Shown here one piece after another: positions 1-8,440 of a stretch of DNA of 64,000 bases. Source of the DNA: Sulfolobus sp. E5-1-F. GTDB taxonomy: Archaea; Thermoproteota; Thermoprotei_A; Sulfolobales; Sulfolobaceae. The stretch is taken from contig NZ_CP045687.1 of assembly GCF_009601705.1 (NCBI RefSeq), positions 2,268,001-2,332,000 of the forward strand, in the 5' to 3' direction. Each line of letters opens with the position of its first letter. Within the stretch, counting starts at the first letter, position 1. Below the pieces are notes generated by a model, which was not told where the DNA came from, searched no databases, and was given only the letters and a program-made list of their open reading frames with translations. A program made the translations under genes and the position numbers.

Positions 1-99
1 TATCAGATGATCAATTAGTGGTTCTCTTGTAATTATACTCACTAAACTAGCTATTAGGGCAATAATACCACCTATACCACTTAGTATTCTTCCTATCAT
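1..99 (-). CDS. N-terminal fragment of a small membrane protein (runs off the window)
   Basis: An open frame of 33 codons begins at an ATG (97-99, minus strand) and is still open at base 1, so only the start is visible. A GGTGA ribosome site lies five bases upstream of the ATG. The peptide begins MIGRILSGIG and has one hydrophobic stretch (about residues 8-23) followed by TREPL. No family can be assigned from 33 residues. It is probably a membrane protein or has a signal anchor. Confidence 0.5.
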   Translation of the reverse strand, partial: MIGRILSGIGGIIALIASLVSIITREPLIDHLI

Positions 100-560
100 T
101 TTTTATCACCTAGATTTCTATAACACCGTTAATGGATAAAAATTTTACTCCATTCACCTATGTAATAACAGATCTTGTCCAGCAACTGTTAAATATTAAA
201 AAATAATATCTCCACTTTTAGAAATATAAAGTTTACCCTAGAGAATAAGAAAGCTAAGTCCTTTAGTGCATTTAGAATGTAGAAGTCAGATTTCAGATAA
301 TTTAACATTTTAGTTAAAAAGTTCTACAAATAAACGTTATATCTAAATGTACATTTGTACACATAACATTTATAAGCCAGATAGATTATTCACTTTTAAT
401 TAGTTGAACTAGGCGAATAAATCCAAAAGATTTAATAAAATAATTATATTCTAAATAGTATAAATTCTATCCAATTATATCTTATCGTACTACAAAAGTA
501 TATACTTTAACACATATTGCTTATAGTTTACTTCATCTATAATTATATTTGGTGATTAAA
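100..560. other. Intergenic region between divergent genes, 461 bp
   Basis: No credible reading frame is seen on either strand. The region is very AT-rich and must hold the promoters of the leftward partial gene and the rightward DUF981 gene. It contains a 12-bp perfect palindrome (345-356), listed separately. The rest shows no repeat or RNA-like structure that I can support. Confidence 0.4.
345..356. promoter_or_regulatory. 12-bp perfect palindrome, possible operator
   Basis: AAATGTACATTT is a perfect palindrome, and the overlapping TGTACA follows immediately (356-361). It lies about 205 bases before the DUF981 gene and 245 bases from the leftward partial gene, so its target promoter is unclear. 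A 12-bp palindrome can arise by chance in AT-rich DNA. Confidence 0.25.
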
Positions 561-1169
561 ATGGCTTTATTCGTAGACATGTTAACAAGTCAACTTATAG
601 CTATGGCAGTCAGCTTCCTAGTATTAGCTTATGCATTAGTTAAGACTTATAGAGTTCACAGTACTGTAGTTGACTATAGGAATGCGATGAAGAGTGCCTA
701 TGTACCTCTCCTCGCATTAGGAAGCTTTATCGCAATTACCGGAATTTACGGCCTATTAGTATGGCCATTGATAGGTAGTTATAACATATTATTCTACGAC
801 TTATATCCAATCCTAGGAATAGGATTAATTAGCATTGCAGTGAGTGTAAAGAATGATTACAAGCTCGAAGTTTTAGGTTTCATGGGATTATTATATGGAT
901 TAGTTACAATATATTATGGAGTGATTGGCTATTTGAACAATATGACTCTGGAGCCAATCGCATTATTAGCGCTTTATGCCTTAACAGGGTTGTCCTCTAT
1001 ATTCTTTTATCCAGTTGCTGTATTTCTTGATAACGCTAAACTCAGTAAGGCATTCTTAATAATTGACGCAGTACTACTGATACTTGCTGCGCTTATAGCA
1101 GGATATATAGCTTTAGAGGCAGTACCTAGTCATCTGGTTGGATTCGCTAAATGGACTCCTTTTTTATAA
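561..1169 (+). CDS. DUF981-family multi-spanning membrane protein
   Basis: This 202-residue hydrophobic protein has about six predicted membrane helices and charged loops such as KTYRVHS and VKNDYKLE. Its sequence and length fit the archaeal DUF981 family, which has no known function. I chose the ATG at 561 because a GGTGAT ribosome site (551-556) sits just in front of it; an in-frame TTG at 549 would bury that site in the gene. It is a single-gene unit, and its stop codon lies inside a T-rich tandem repeat that probably ends transcription. The family call is from memory of similar proteins. Confidence 0.7.
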   Translation: MALFVDMLTSQLIAMAVSFLVLAYALVKTYRVHSTVVDYRNAMKSAYVPLLALGSFIAITGIYGLLVWPLIGSYNILFYDLYPILGIGLISIAVSVKNDYKLEVLGFMGLLYGLVTIYYGVIGYLNNMTLEPIALLALYALTGLSSIFFYPVAVFLDNAKLSKAFLIIDAVLLILAALIAGYIALEAVPSHLVGFAKWTPFL

Positions 1170-1207
1170 ATATATTTTCCTTTTTTATAAATATATTTTC
1201 CTTTTTT
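1158..1207 (+). repeat. 21-bp tandem repeat with T-runs across a stop codon, likely terminator
   Basis: The unit CCTTTTTTATAAATATATTTT occurs twice in full (1158-1178 and 1179-1199), and a third copy starts (CCTTTTTT, 1200-1207). The first unit contains the TAA of the DUF981 gene. Repeated T-runs are the usual termination signal in Sulfolobales, so this is probably a terminator duplicated by slippage. Confidence 0.6.
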
Positions 1208-1236
1208 AAAGTAATCATCTTTTATTATTACGATTT

Positions 1237-2331
1237 TTATATTTTTACATCCTTAAAGAAGCTGTAGAAGAGAACAGTCGCAATGAGATATAGTGACCCT
1301 GTTATGAAAAACGGTATATTCAAGTTTCCAATGTAAAATAAATAACCTGTCAGATTAGGTCCTAAAGATCGGGGAATTGCATCAAGAAGCTGGAGCATAC
1401 TATTTGCTCTACTTCTTTCCTCTTCTTTGACAACTTTGAAAACTAGGGTATTCATTAATGGGCCAGTTGAATTCATTAATACGTTTCTCATTACGTAGAT
1501 TACTCCAGCCATAAGTAAGGAAGTGGAAAAGGGTATCATAAATAGGAGTGCTATTGCGGCTAAATGCGTTATTACTATCGCTCTTATCCTCCCTAATGCT
1601 TTCGCTAAAAAAGGGGAGGTTAAAGTACCAAATGCTAAAGTTATCTCGGATATCGCATATATTGGAGAAAGCGATGAGGCTGTAGCGTGAAATTTTAAGT
1701 TAAACCATAAAGATAGCATAGGTAACAAAACCCCTGCTCCTAATCCTATTATTGCCTCGGTAGAAAGTTTTCCCAACATCTTAAAGGAAGAAATCTTAAG
1801 TGTCACTCTTTTTGTTCCTTTATAGTTTTCCTTAACAGGAATTAGTAGTAATACCGATAAGAATGTCAATATTGCATCGACTATTATAATACTTCTATAA
1901 TTTAGTGCTATTGGCATTAAGGAACCAATTACTGAAAATATTGTATTTAAGGATGATCTGTAAGCCATTTCCTTATCTAAATCTTCACTTTTCTCAGCTA
2001 GTATTGAGGAGATTAGACCATAACCTTGATTTGTAAAAAGATATGCATAAGGTGTTATTAGGAGTAGAAGGAAGGAAACTCCTTCAATACCTCTAGATAG
2101 GTAGACGAATCTCTTCCTACCGTAAGCGTCTCCCAATACTGCCCAGAATAAGGACAATAACGTATTAACTATTATAGCACTTCCCAATATTGCTCCTATT
2201 GTTAAAGCATTTAGACCAAGCGATTTCAGATATAATGCAATTATTACAGTGTTTGCTCCCCAAACTATTCCTCCTACGGAAGAAGCTAATACCAATAAAA
2301 AATTCTCTATCTTCACACTTATGATAGACAC
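1237..2331 (-). CDS. MFS transporter
   Basis: This 364-residue protein has about 11-12 hydrophobic segments. A motif A-like loop (GDAYGRKR) near residue 67, between helices 2 and 3, marks it as a major facilitator. The substrate cannot be told from sequence. It is a little shorter than the usual 400 residues, with a compact central loop. Translation starts at GTG (2329-2331). It is transcribed away from the FAD oxidoreductase at 2460, with a 128-bp shared promoter region. Secondary transport is secure; the substrate is unknown. Confidence 0.75.
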   Translation of the reverse strand: MSIISVKIENFLLVLASSVGGIVWGANTVIIALYLKSLGLNALTIGAILGSAIIVNTLLSLFWAVLGDAYGRKRFVYLSRGIEGVSFLLLLITPYAYLFTNQGYGLISSILAEKSEDLDKEMAYRSSLNTIFSVIGSLMPIALNYRSIIIVDAILTFLSVLLLIPVKENYKGTKRVTLKISSFKMLGKLSTEAIIGLGAGVLLPMLSLWFNLKFHATASSLSPIYAISEITLAFGTLTSPFLAKALGRIRAIVITHLAAIALLFMIPFSTSLLMAGVIYVMRNVLMNSTGPLMNTLVFKVVKEEERSRANSMLQLLDAIPRSLGPNLTGYLFYIGNLNIPFFITGSLYLIATVLFYSFFKDVKI

Positions 2332-2429
2332 TTATGTTCTTAAAAAGTTGTTAGAAATATAAGTATCATCATCTATCAAAACAAAATATATTAAAGAATG
2401 ACTTATTAGTTAAGAGATTAGCTGTAATA

Positions 2430-2437
2430 TTTAAATA
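2430..2437 (+). promoter_or_regulatory. TATA box of the FAD oxidoreductase gene
   Basis: TTTAAATA is centred about 27 bases before the ATG at 2460, the spacing expected if transcription begins at or next to the start codon (a leaderless mRNA). No ribosome site is present. Confidence 0.5.
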
Positions 2438-2459
2438 GACACTTATAAAGTATAAATAT

Positions 2460-3482
2460 ATGCAAGGAGAAAGAGTTGTAATTTTAGGAGGAGGATTTGC
2501 TGGAATTTCAGCTAAGTTGACATATCCAAGTGCGATACTCGTTGACGAGAAGGACTTCATGGTTGTTACTCCAAGGTTAGTAGAAGTTGTAGAGAATAAC
2601 CTTCCTCTATCTCACGCCTTAATTCCTAGGAAAGTTGACATTAAGGCTAAGGTTTTAAGTATCGATTTTAAGGAGAAGAAAGTAGTAACGACTGAAGGTG
2701 AAATCAAGTTCGATAAGCTAATAATTGCGTTGGGTTATGAGCAAGATTTAAGCAGGATAAAGGGGGCTGAAAAGTACGGTATAGGTTTCACTGTAGAAAA
2801 TGTGGAAAAGATTAAATCATTTAAAGAAGGTTCAATAGTTACAATTCTTGGAGGAGGAGCACTTGGCGTTGAGTTAGCTGGAGCGTTAAGGAAAAGGGGT
2901 TTTACTGTAAACTTAGTAGAGGCAGAGAACAGATTAGTACCTTATCTGATTCCAGATCTCTCTAATGAGATTCAAAAAATTTTAGAAAGGCTAGACGTTA
3001 ATGTAATTTTAAGAGCTAAGGTAGAGGAAGTTAAGGAAAATGTGGTAATTACTACGCAAGGAAGAATAAGGAGTGATTATATAATCTTTTCTGCTGGTTT
3101 TTCTGGCCCCAAAATAATAAAGGAAATTGGATTATCAAATAAAAACAACAGGATGTTAGTTGACAAATTCCTCAGATCAGTGGATTACGATTTCGTTTAT
3201 GGCGCTGGTGATTGTGCCAACTTCAAGGACGGGTTTATTCCACAATCTGCACAAGTTTCCTTACAAGCTGGTGAGATTGCTATGAATAATGCAATAAAGG
3301 ATGAGAAAGTCGAGTTTAAACCAGTACAGAGGGCTATAGTATTTAAGATTGGTGAAGATTACATCGGTTTGGTAAAGAATACCATAATAAGCGGTCCAAT
3401 TGCTGCACTCATTAAATCCTTCGCTATTGGTTCCTTAGAGAGTAAAGTTAAGAAAGTGAACAGATTCGTTCTAGCTATGTGA
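2460..3482 (+). CDS. FAD-dependent NAD(P)H dehydrogenase-like oxidoreductase (NDH-2/SQR-type fold)
   Basis: This 340-residue flavoprotein carries two dinucleotide-binding motifs. GGGFAG at residues 10-15 is for FAD, and GGGALGVELAG at 131-141 is for NAD(P)H. The FAD-closing motif GAGDC is at 248-252. The layout fits the pyridine nucleotide-disulfide oxidoreductase family, closest to type II NADH dehydrogenases. It lacks the C-x4-C redox pair of disulfide reductases. The C-terminal part is short (family members are often 380-420 residues), so a membrane-binding tail may be reduced. It is a single leaderless gene. Electron donor and acceptor are inferred, not seen. Confidence 0.7.
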   Translation: MQGERVVILGGGFAGISAKLTYPSAILVDEKDFMVVTPRLVEVVENNLPLSHALIPRKVDIKAKVLSIDFKEKKVVTTEGEIKFDKLIIALGYEQDLSRIKGAEKYGIGFTVENVEKIKSFKEGSIVTILGGGALGVELAGALRKRGFTVNLVEAENRLVPYLIPDLSNEIQKILERLDVNVILRAKVEEVKENVVITTQGRIRSDYIIFSAGFSGPKIIKEIGLSNKNNRMLVDKFLRSVDYDFVYGAGDCANFKDGFIPQSAQVSLQAGEIAMNNAIKDEKVEFKPVQRAIVFKIGEDYIGLVKNTIISGPIAALIKSFAIGSLESKVKKVNRFVLAM

Positions 3483-3913
3483 ATTAGCTTATCCTTTAAC
3501 TTTATAGGAGTTAAGGGGACTTTCGCCCCATAACGTTAAACTTCCTAATTCTTATTCAAGATATTCTCCTCACCACAAACGACAAATCTGAACCTCACTT
3601 CTTCTCCCTCTTTGTGCCTCTTACTATTTGTTGCATAGCCCCCGTCAAACTTCTCGTCTTAAATCTTTTTCACAATTTATTAAATTCTTTATACTATAAT
3701 TAGCTATATTTCCTCTATAGATTCAATATTGGATAAATAGTATTATTTTTTATGGAATAATTTCGAGTGCATCAGTAAGAACAAAGTAGTTCAGTCTATC
3801 TAGTTCTCTATTTCAACGTGACCTTAAAGCATTTTCCAAATAAAAAATATGAAGGGACAATGCTATATATCATTTATAGGAGAGGTATAATTTGAGGAGA
3901 ATTGAAAGAAGAG
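3483..3913. other. Intergenic region with decayed coding remnant, 431 bp
   Basis: Between the flavoprotein and the leftward MFS gene there is no intact gene. A GGGG/CCCC short hairpin lies near 3515-3530, and a protein-like remnant occupies 3545-3658 (listed separately). The rest is AT-rich and holds no recognised feature. Confidence 0.4.
3545..3658 (-). pseudogene. Short protein-like remnant without a start codon
   Basis: Read on the minus strand, 37 codons without a start lie between two stops. They spell a charged peptide containing KFDGGYATNSKRHKEGEE and then VRFRFVVCGEE. It looks more protein-like than the surrounding AT-rich DNA and could be the tail of a lost gene or transposase. I cannot name its parent family. 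Confidence 0.25.
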
Positions 3914-5155
3914 CTACTCCCTCTCTATATTGCCCCTAGTTTCATGTGAGATAATGCTTACTGAGATTATCACTGCACTAAGAATGAGCATAGCTATCAT
4001 TTCTACAAGTGGGAATAACGTTATTGAAGTAAAATAAAGGATAGTTGTGAGAAGTAAAGGGATGAAATTTCCAACCAAGAACCCTATATTCCAGCTTAAA
4101 GATACCCCAGTGCTTCTGATCTTAGTAGGGAAGTTCTCATTTACGTAAGTCATTATTCCCCCACCTCCAAATACAGAGACGAAGCCCAGAATTGAAACAA
4201 AAATTGGAATTAACGATCTTGAAGATAGAGGCATTAGTATGAAAACGGGTGAAAGCAATATTCCCAAAATCCCACCTATGATTGATATTTTCTTTCTGCC
4301 AATTCTTTCACTTAACTCACCTCCTATAAATGCCGAGATGATCGCTATTACACTATATATCAAGGACATGTATCCTATTTCAACCTTTGATAAGTGATTA
4401 ACGGCATAAAGAAAGTTAGGTAACATGACGTTAACTAATGCGTTCATTGAAGCCCAAAGGGCAGTTAATGTTGATGCCAAAATAAATTGTCTCTTGTACG
4501 AGGAGATTAGCACTTTAGCTGGTGATTTCACTCTCTCCTTATTCCTCCTAAACCTTAAGGATTCAGGCATCAAGAAGCCAAAGGGTAATATAAGAAGAGA
4601 GGTTAAGAACATTATTCTCCATCCTATTTCAGTATAGTTAGAACTACCTATTACGGTAATTATTATGAAAAATATTACCGATGCCAAGAGGTAAGCTGAA
4701 CCGCCAACTGCAAATCCAGATCCTCCAAACCAACCTCTATGCTTTTCTGGTAAATCCTCAACACCTACTACAGTAATTCCAGCTGATAGTCCTCCCGTAA
4801 AGAAACCTTGTATCATATATAATACTATTAACAATAAGGGGGAGGGATCTGGTATTAGTGCTATTGCAACTAAAGGCAAGGCTGAACCTAAACTGGATAT
4901 TCTAGTAACTAATTTCCTGCCGTATTTATCGCTTATTGGTCCCAATACGTAAGCTCCTGGTACTCTCATTATTACATCAACTAGTAGTAAGCCGTAAACC
5001 CCTAATAGTGAGAGTACGTATGAACCTTTAAATAACGTTTGAGAGATGTATGGTGAGTTAAATACTAACAATATTGAGTAATTATATACCAGAAACGTAT
5101 AACTCATGAAATTTAGGAATATTAACTTAATTTCCCTGCTTGATAGTGAGCTCAT
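3914..5155 (-). CDS. MFS transporter (metabolite:proton symporter type)
   Basis: This 413-residue protein has about 12 membrane helices. Motif A (GPISDKYGRKL, near residues 72-82) follows helix 2, and a second copy-like loop (GGELSERIGRKK) lies at the start of the C-terminal half, as in sugar and organic-acid symporters. A central basic loop (RRNKERVKSP) separates the halves. The length is normal for the family. It starts at ATG 5155, head to head with the membrane gene at 5219. The substrate is unknown; the nearby acyl-CoA genes might suggest a carboxylic acid, but that is only a guess. Confidence 0.75.
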   Translation of the reverse strand: MSSLSSREIKLIFLNFMSYTFLVYNYSILLVFNSPYISQTLFKGSYVLSLLGVYGLLLVDVIMRVPGAYVLGPISDKYGRKLVTRISSLGSALPLVAIALIPDPSPLLLIVLYMIQGFFTGGLSAGITVVGVEDLPEKHRGWFGGSGFAVGGSAYLLASVIFFIIITVIGSSNYTEIGWRIMFLTSLLILPFGFLMPESLRFRRNKERVKSPAKVLISSYKRQFILASTLTALWASMNALVNVMLPNFLYAVNHLSKVEIGYMSLIYSVIAIISAFIGGELSERIGRKKISIIGGILGILLSPVFILMPLSSRSLIPIFVSILGFVSVFGGGGIMTYVNENFPTKIRSTGVSLSWNIGFLVGNFIPLLLTTILYFTSITLFPLVEMIAMLILSAVIISVSIISHETRGNIERE

Positions 5156-5218
5156 CTCGTTTAAAATTTAACATTTAGATAAAAATAATATCGGTCTTCC
5201 CTCAGACAATATAATCTC

Positions 5219-6019
5219 TTGAGAATACTCGTGTACTCGCCATTTGAAATACTATATTTAGCAATTGTAATAGACTCCCTCTCCTACACAATAGGTGCAC
5301 TACTTTACGGCTCACCAATTCCAGTTAGAGGAGTCAAAGAGATGGGTCATAAAATGATCGTTAACTCGATTTACGTAGCAGTATTAGCTAACGGTTTTGG
5401 TCTAATCCTTTCCATACTATCCCAACTACAAAACATATTAGGAGTAAATTGGAATATCTTTTACTTAGACATAGGTCTCCTCCAAATCCAAACCGGAGTA
5501 GCAATTAATATGGGAAAATTTCTATACAGTATTATTGTGATAATACTCAATTATTTTAAGGTACCTAGCCAATTCTACTCTTTAGTAACTCCACTTTTAC
5601 AATATATTTCATTTCTAACAGATATACTCATTTTACTAAACTTTTACATGGACATAGGTCTTTTCATTCAATCATCATATATGGTGCTAATTGCAATTGG
5701 AATACTATTGATGGCTCTCCCATTTCAGATGGGGAGGGGAATTGGAAGCATGATAATAGCCTTTACCATAGTGTTTTACATCGGACTCCCCCTTTTACCA
5801 ATACTGATATCCAATAGTTCCCCTCTCCAAAACCAAAACTTTGTCTTACAAGACATAGCGTTACAAACTGAGGAGTTCTACGCACAAATTCCAGCTCTAT
5901 TTTACTCCTTCATCTTAATTCCATTAACGTACATGGGAGTATTGGTGGGATTTTCATTCATTTTACAGAGTTTCCTAGGCGGTTATATTGGAAAATTACC
6001 TATCCCAGTTGAAATTTGA
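5219..6019 (+). CDS. Polytopic membrane protein, possibly VirB6/CedA-like
   Basis: This 266-residue protein has six to seven hydrophobic segments and a conserved-looking loop PFQMGRGIGSMIIAF (near residues 168-182) before a helix containing several prolines. The arrangement recalls the archaeal CedA/VirB6/TrbL-type channel proteins of DNA transfer systems, which share a P-x-R/G-R-x-IG-x-x-IA pattern. That is a memory-based resemblance, not a proven hit. It starts at TTG 5219; the first in-frame ATG (5342) would cut off the first helix. No CedB ATPase or small CedA1/A2 partner lies beside it. It could equally be an uncharacterised crenarchaeal membrane protein. Confidence 0.4.
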   Translation: MRILVYSPFEILYLAIVIDSLSYTIGALLYGSPIPVRGVKEMGHKMIVNSIYVAVLANGFGLILSILSQLQNILGVNWNIFYLDIGLLQIQTGVAINMGKFLYSIIVIILNYFKVPSQFYSLVTPLLQYISFLTDILILLNFYMDIGLFIQSSYMVLIAIGILLMALPFQMGRGIGSMIIAFTIVFYIGLPLLPILISNSSPLQNQNFVLQDIALQTEEFYAQIPALFYSFILIPLTYMGVLVGFSFILQSFLGGYIGKLPIPVEI

Positions 6020-6059
6020 TGAAAAATCTATATAAACAAGTTAATTACCTTTTATTTGT

Positions 6060-7229
6060 ATGTTATTACAACCAAAAGACGAAGAAGAGAAATTAATCCT
6101 TTCAACAGTTGACCAATTAATGGTAAAGTACGACGAGAGGTATTGGTTAGATAAAGATCAAAAGAGGGAATTCCCACTAGACTTTCTCAACGACTTCATG
6201 AAATTGGGATTAGGGTCAATTTTGATACCAGAAGAGTACGGCGGTATAGGGAAAGGAGTTAGACTAGCTTCCTTAATCCTTTATAACATCAACTTGAAGG
6301 GTGGCAATTCATATTTTGTACATGGACATTATTATAACACTGCCTTACTATCAAAACATAGTGGTAAGAGGATAAGAGAAAAGTACTTCAAGGATCTTGC
6401 AAATGGTGCTAAAGTACTATCATTAGCTTTAACTGAGCCAGAAGTTGGGTCGGATACGACGAAAATTAAGACAGTTGCTGAAAAAGTTGGGAATAGTTTC
6501 TTCATAAAGGGTCACAAGATATTCATTTCTAGGTTAAAGTACACTGACTTTATGATAGTAGTAGCAAGAACGACACCCTATGAAAAAGTTGAAAAGAAGA
6601 CAGATGGGATAACCTTGTTTTTAGTTGATCTAAGAGAGGGAAGGGATGGAATTGAGATGAGGGAAATAAAGACCATGTCAAACACCAATGCTTATGAAGT
6701 GTTTATAGATGGTCTCAAAGTGCCAGAGGATAACGTTATAGGAGAGGTCGGAAAGGGTTTCTACTATTTACTTGACCTATTAAATGCGGAAAGGTTTATG
6801 ATAGCAGCTGAAATGATCGGCAATGCGGAGTGGTTCATAAACAAAGCAGTTGAATACGCCAAGAACAGAGTCGTCTTCGACAAACAAATAGGTAGTTTTC
6901 AAGGTGTTCAATTTCCAATAGCTGAGGTATATGCTAAGTTGGTATCCCTCTCATCTTATTTTAATGAAGGTTTAAGAGTAATAGAAGAGGGGAAAGATAC
7001 AAAAACTATTGGAAGTTACGCAAATATATCCAAATACTTAGCTACTGAGATAGCTTGGGAAGCTGGAAATGTCGCAATGGACGTTTACGGAGGTTATGGG
7101 TATGCTGTGGAAACTGGAATAGAGAGAAAACTTAGAGAGACTAGGTTATATAAGGTAGCCCCGATATCGCAAAACTTAATCCTAGCTTACATTGCTCATC
7201 ACATTTTAGGACTTCCTAAATCATATTAA
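6060..7229 (+). CDS. Acyl-CoA dehydrogenase
   Basis: This 389-residue flavoenzyme oxidises acyl-CoA to enoyl-CoA, passing electrons to an electron-transfer flavoprotein. The family signatures are present: LALTEPEVGSDTTKIKT near residues 121-137 (FAD/substrate binding), the middle beta domain, and YGGYGYAVETGIERKLRETR near 342-361 in the C-terminal helical domain. The length is typical. A TATA-like ATCTATATAAAC about 25-30 bases upstream suggests a leaderless transcript starting at ATG 6060. Its last nine bases overlap the end of the convergent CoA-transferase gene, so the two probably serve one acyl-CoA pathway while being transcribed separately. Chain-length preference is not predictable. 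Confidence 0.88.
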   Translation: MLLQPKDEEEKLILSTVDQLMVKYDERYWLDKDQKREFPLDFLNDFMKLGLGSILIPEEYGGIGKGVRLASLILYNINLKGGNSYFVHGHYYNTALLSKHSGKRIREKYFKDLANGAKVLSLALTEPEVGSDTTKIKTVAEKVGNSFFIKGHKIFISRLKYTDFMIVVARTTPYEKVEKKTDGITLFLVDLREGRDGIEMREIKTMSNTNAYEVFIDGLKVPEDNVIGEVGKGFYYLLDLLNAERFMIAAEMIGNAEWFINKAVEYAKNRVVFDKQIGSFQGVQFPIAEVYAKLVSLSSYFNEGLRVIEEGKDTKTIGSYANISKYLATEIAWEAGNVAMDVYGGYGYAVETGIERKLRETRLYKVAPISQNLILAYIAHHILGLPKSY

Positions 7230-8339
7230 CATTATTATCCCTTTTTCAGCTAACCTATTTACGTCCTCTTCTGAGTACCCTAATTCTAGCAAAACCTCTT
7301 TAGTATGTTCGCCAAGTTTAGGCGCTTTACTCCTATTTGACGTTATGTTTACTGGAAAGTTAACATACTTTACACCATCACTCTCATAAACTAACCTATT
7401 TCCATATCTTTTAAACGCCTCTTCAAGGTTTAATATTGGGGCAACTGGTACATCAGCCTTACCTAACAACTCAACCCAATACTCTCTAGTATTTTTCTCG
7501 AAAACTCCTTCCAATTCATTTATTATATAATCTCTATTTTCAATTCTCTTCTGCAAAGTGTCGAATTTACATAAGTCCTCTCTATTTAACGCCTTGCAAA
7601 GTCTTAAATACTGCTCATCATTAAACACTGCAACGTAAATATAACCATCAACAACCTTAAACGCTTGATATGGTACTAGATACCTATGTGCAGAACCCAT
7701 CCTTTTAGGCACTTTCCCAGTATTCAAATACATGTAAGCGTCCTCTAGGGTTAAATAAAACTGAGTATAAATCATTGGAACGTCAATAAAGGCCGGTCCT
7801 CCTTTATTTAAAGCCCATAATACCATTACAGTGGCAAGTAACCCAGTAGTAATATCTGAAATTGAAGTTGCGAATTTTACCGGATTTTCCTCACCAGTCA
7901 TGTCCATTAAACCACTTAGTGCTAGTATTATAGTATCGTAAGCTGGCCTATCTGCCTCTTCAGTGAAATTACCGAATCCCGTTATTGAACAGTAAATTAT
8001 TTTAGAGTTAATCCTCTTCACACTCTCGTAGTCTACGCCAAGCTTCCTTAGTGCTGAAGGTCTATAATTAGTCACTATAACGTCTGCAGTTTTAACCAAT
8101 TTCTTAAAGATCTCATAACCCTCCTCACTCTTCAAGTTAATTACAACACTCTTTTTACCTCTATTCGTACTCGCAAAATAGATACTAATTCCATTAATCT
8201 CAGGCTTAACTCTTCTCCTATCATCACCGAAAGGTGGTGGTTCAACCTTAATAACTTCCATACCTAAATCAGCTAGGATCTCACCTACTAATGGTGCTGA
8301 TATGTTACTTCCCAGTTCGATAACCCTAACTTTTTCCAT
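7221..8339 (-). CDS. CaiB/BaiF family (class III) CoA-transferase
   Basis: This 372-residue protein begins with the family's ELGSNISAPLVGEILADLGMEVIKVEPP and carries SVVINLKSEEG and DVIVTNYRPSALRKLGVDYE, all typical of class III CoA-transferases. RPAYDTIILALSGLMDMTGE contains the aspartate position used as catalytic nucleophile in this family. Such enzymes move CoA between carboxylic acids, or act as racemases in the AMACR branch. It faces the acyl-CoA dehydrogenase and overlaps it by nine bases at the 3' ends. The exact acids are unknown. Confidence 0.85.
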   Translation of the reverse strand: MEKVRVIELGSNISAPLVGEILADLGMEVIKVEPPPFGDDRRRVKPEINGISIYFASTNRGKKSVVINLKSEEGYEIFKKLVKTADVIVTNYRPSALRKLGVDYESVKRINSKIIYCSITGFGNFTEEADRPAYDTIILALSGLMDMTGEENPVKFATSISDITTGLLATVMVLWALNKGGPAFIDVPMIYTQFYLTLEDAYMYLNTGKVPKRMGSAHRYLVPYQAFKVVDGYIYVAVFNDEQYLRLCKALNREDLCKFDTLQKRIENRDYIINELEGVFEKNTREYWVELLGKADVPVAPILNLEEAFKRYGNRLVYESDGVKYVNFPVNITSNRSKAPKLGEHTKEVLLELGYSEEDVNRLAEKGIIMLI

Positions 8340-8440
8340 ATTTTACGTTAGAAAGTAGAAGATAAATAAGATTATTTGCATGAAATTTCGAACATCTACC
8401 CTTTGGAAAGTTTATTAGTTTATTTAATTTATAATCACTT

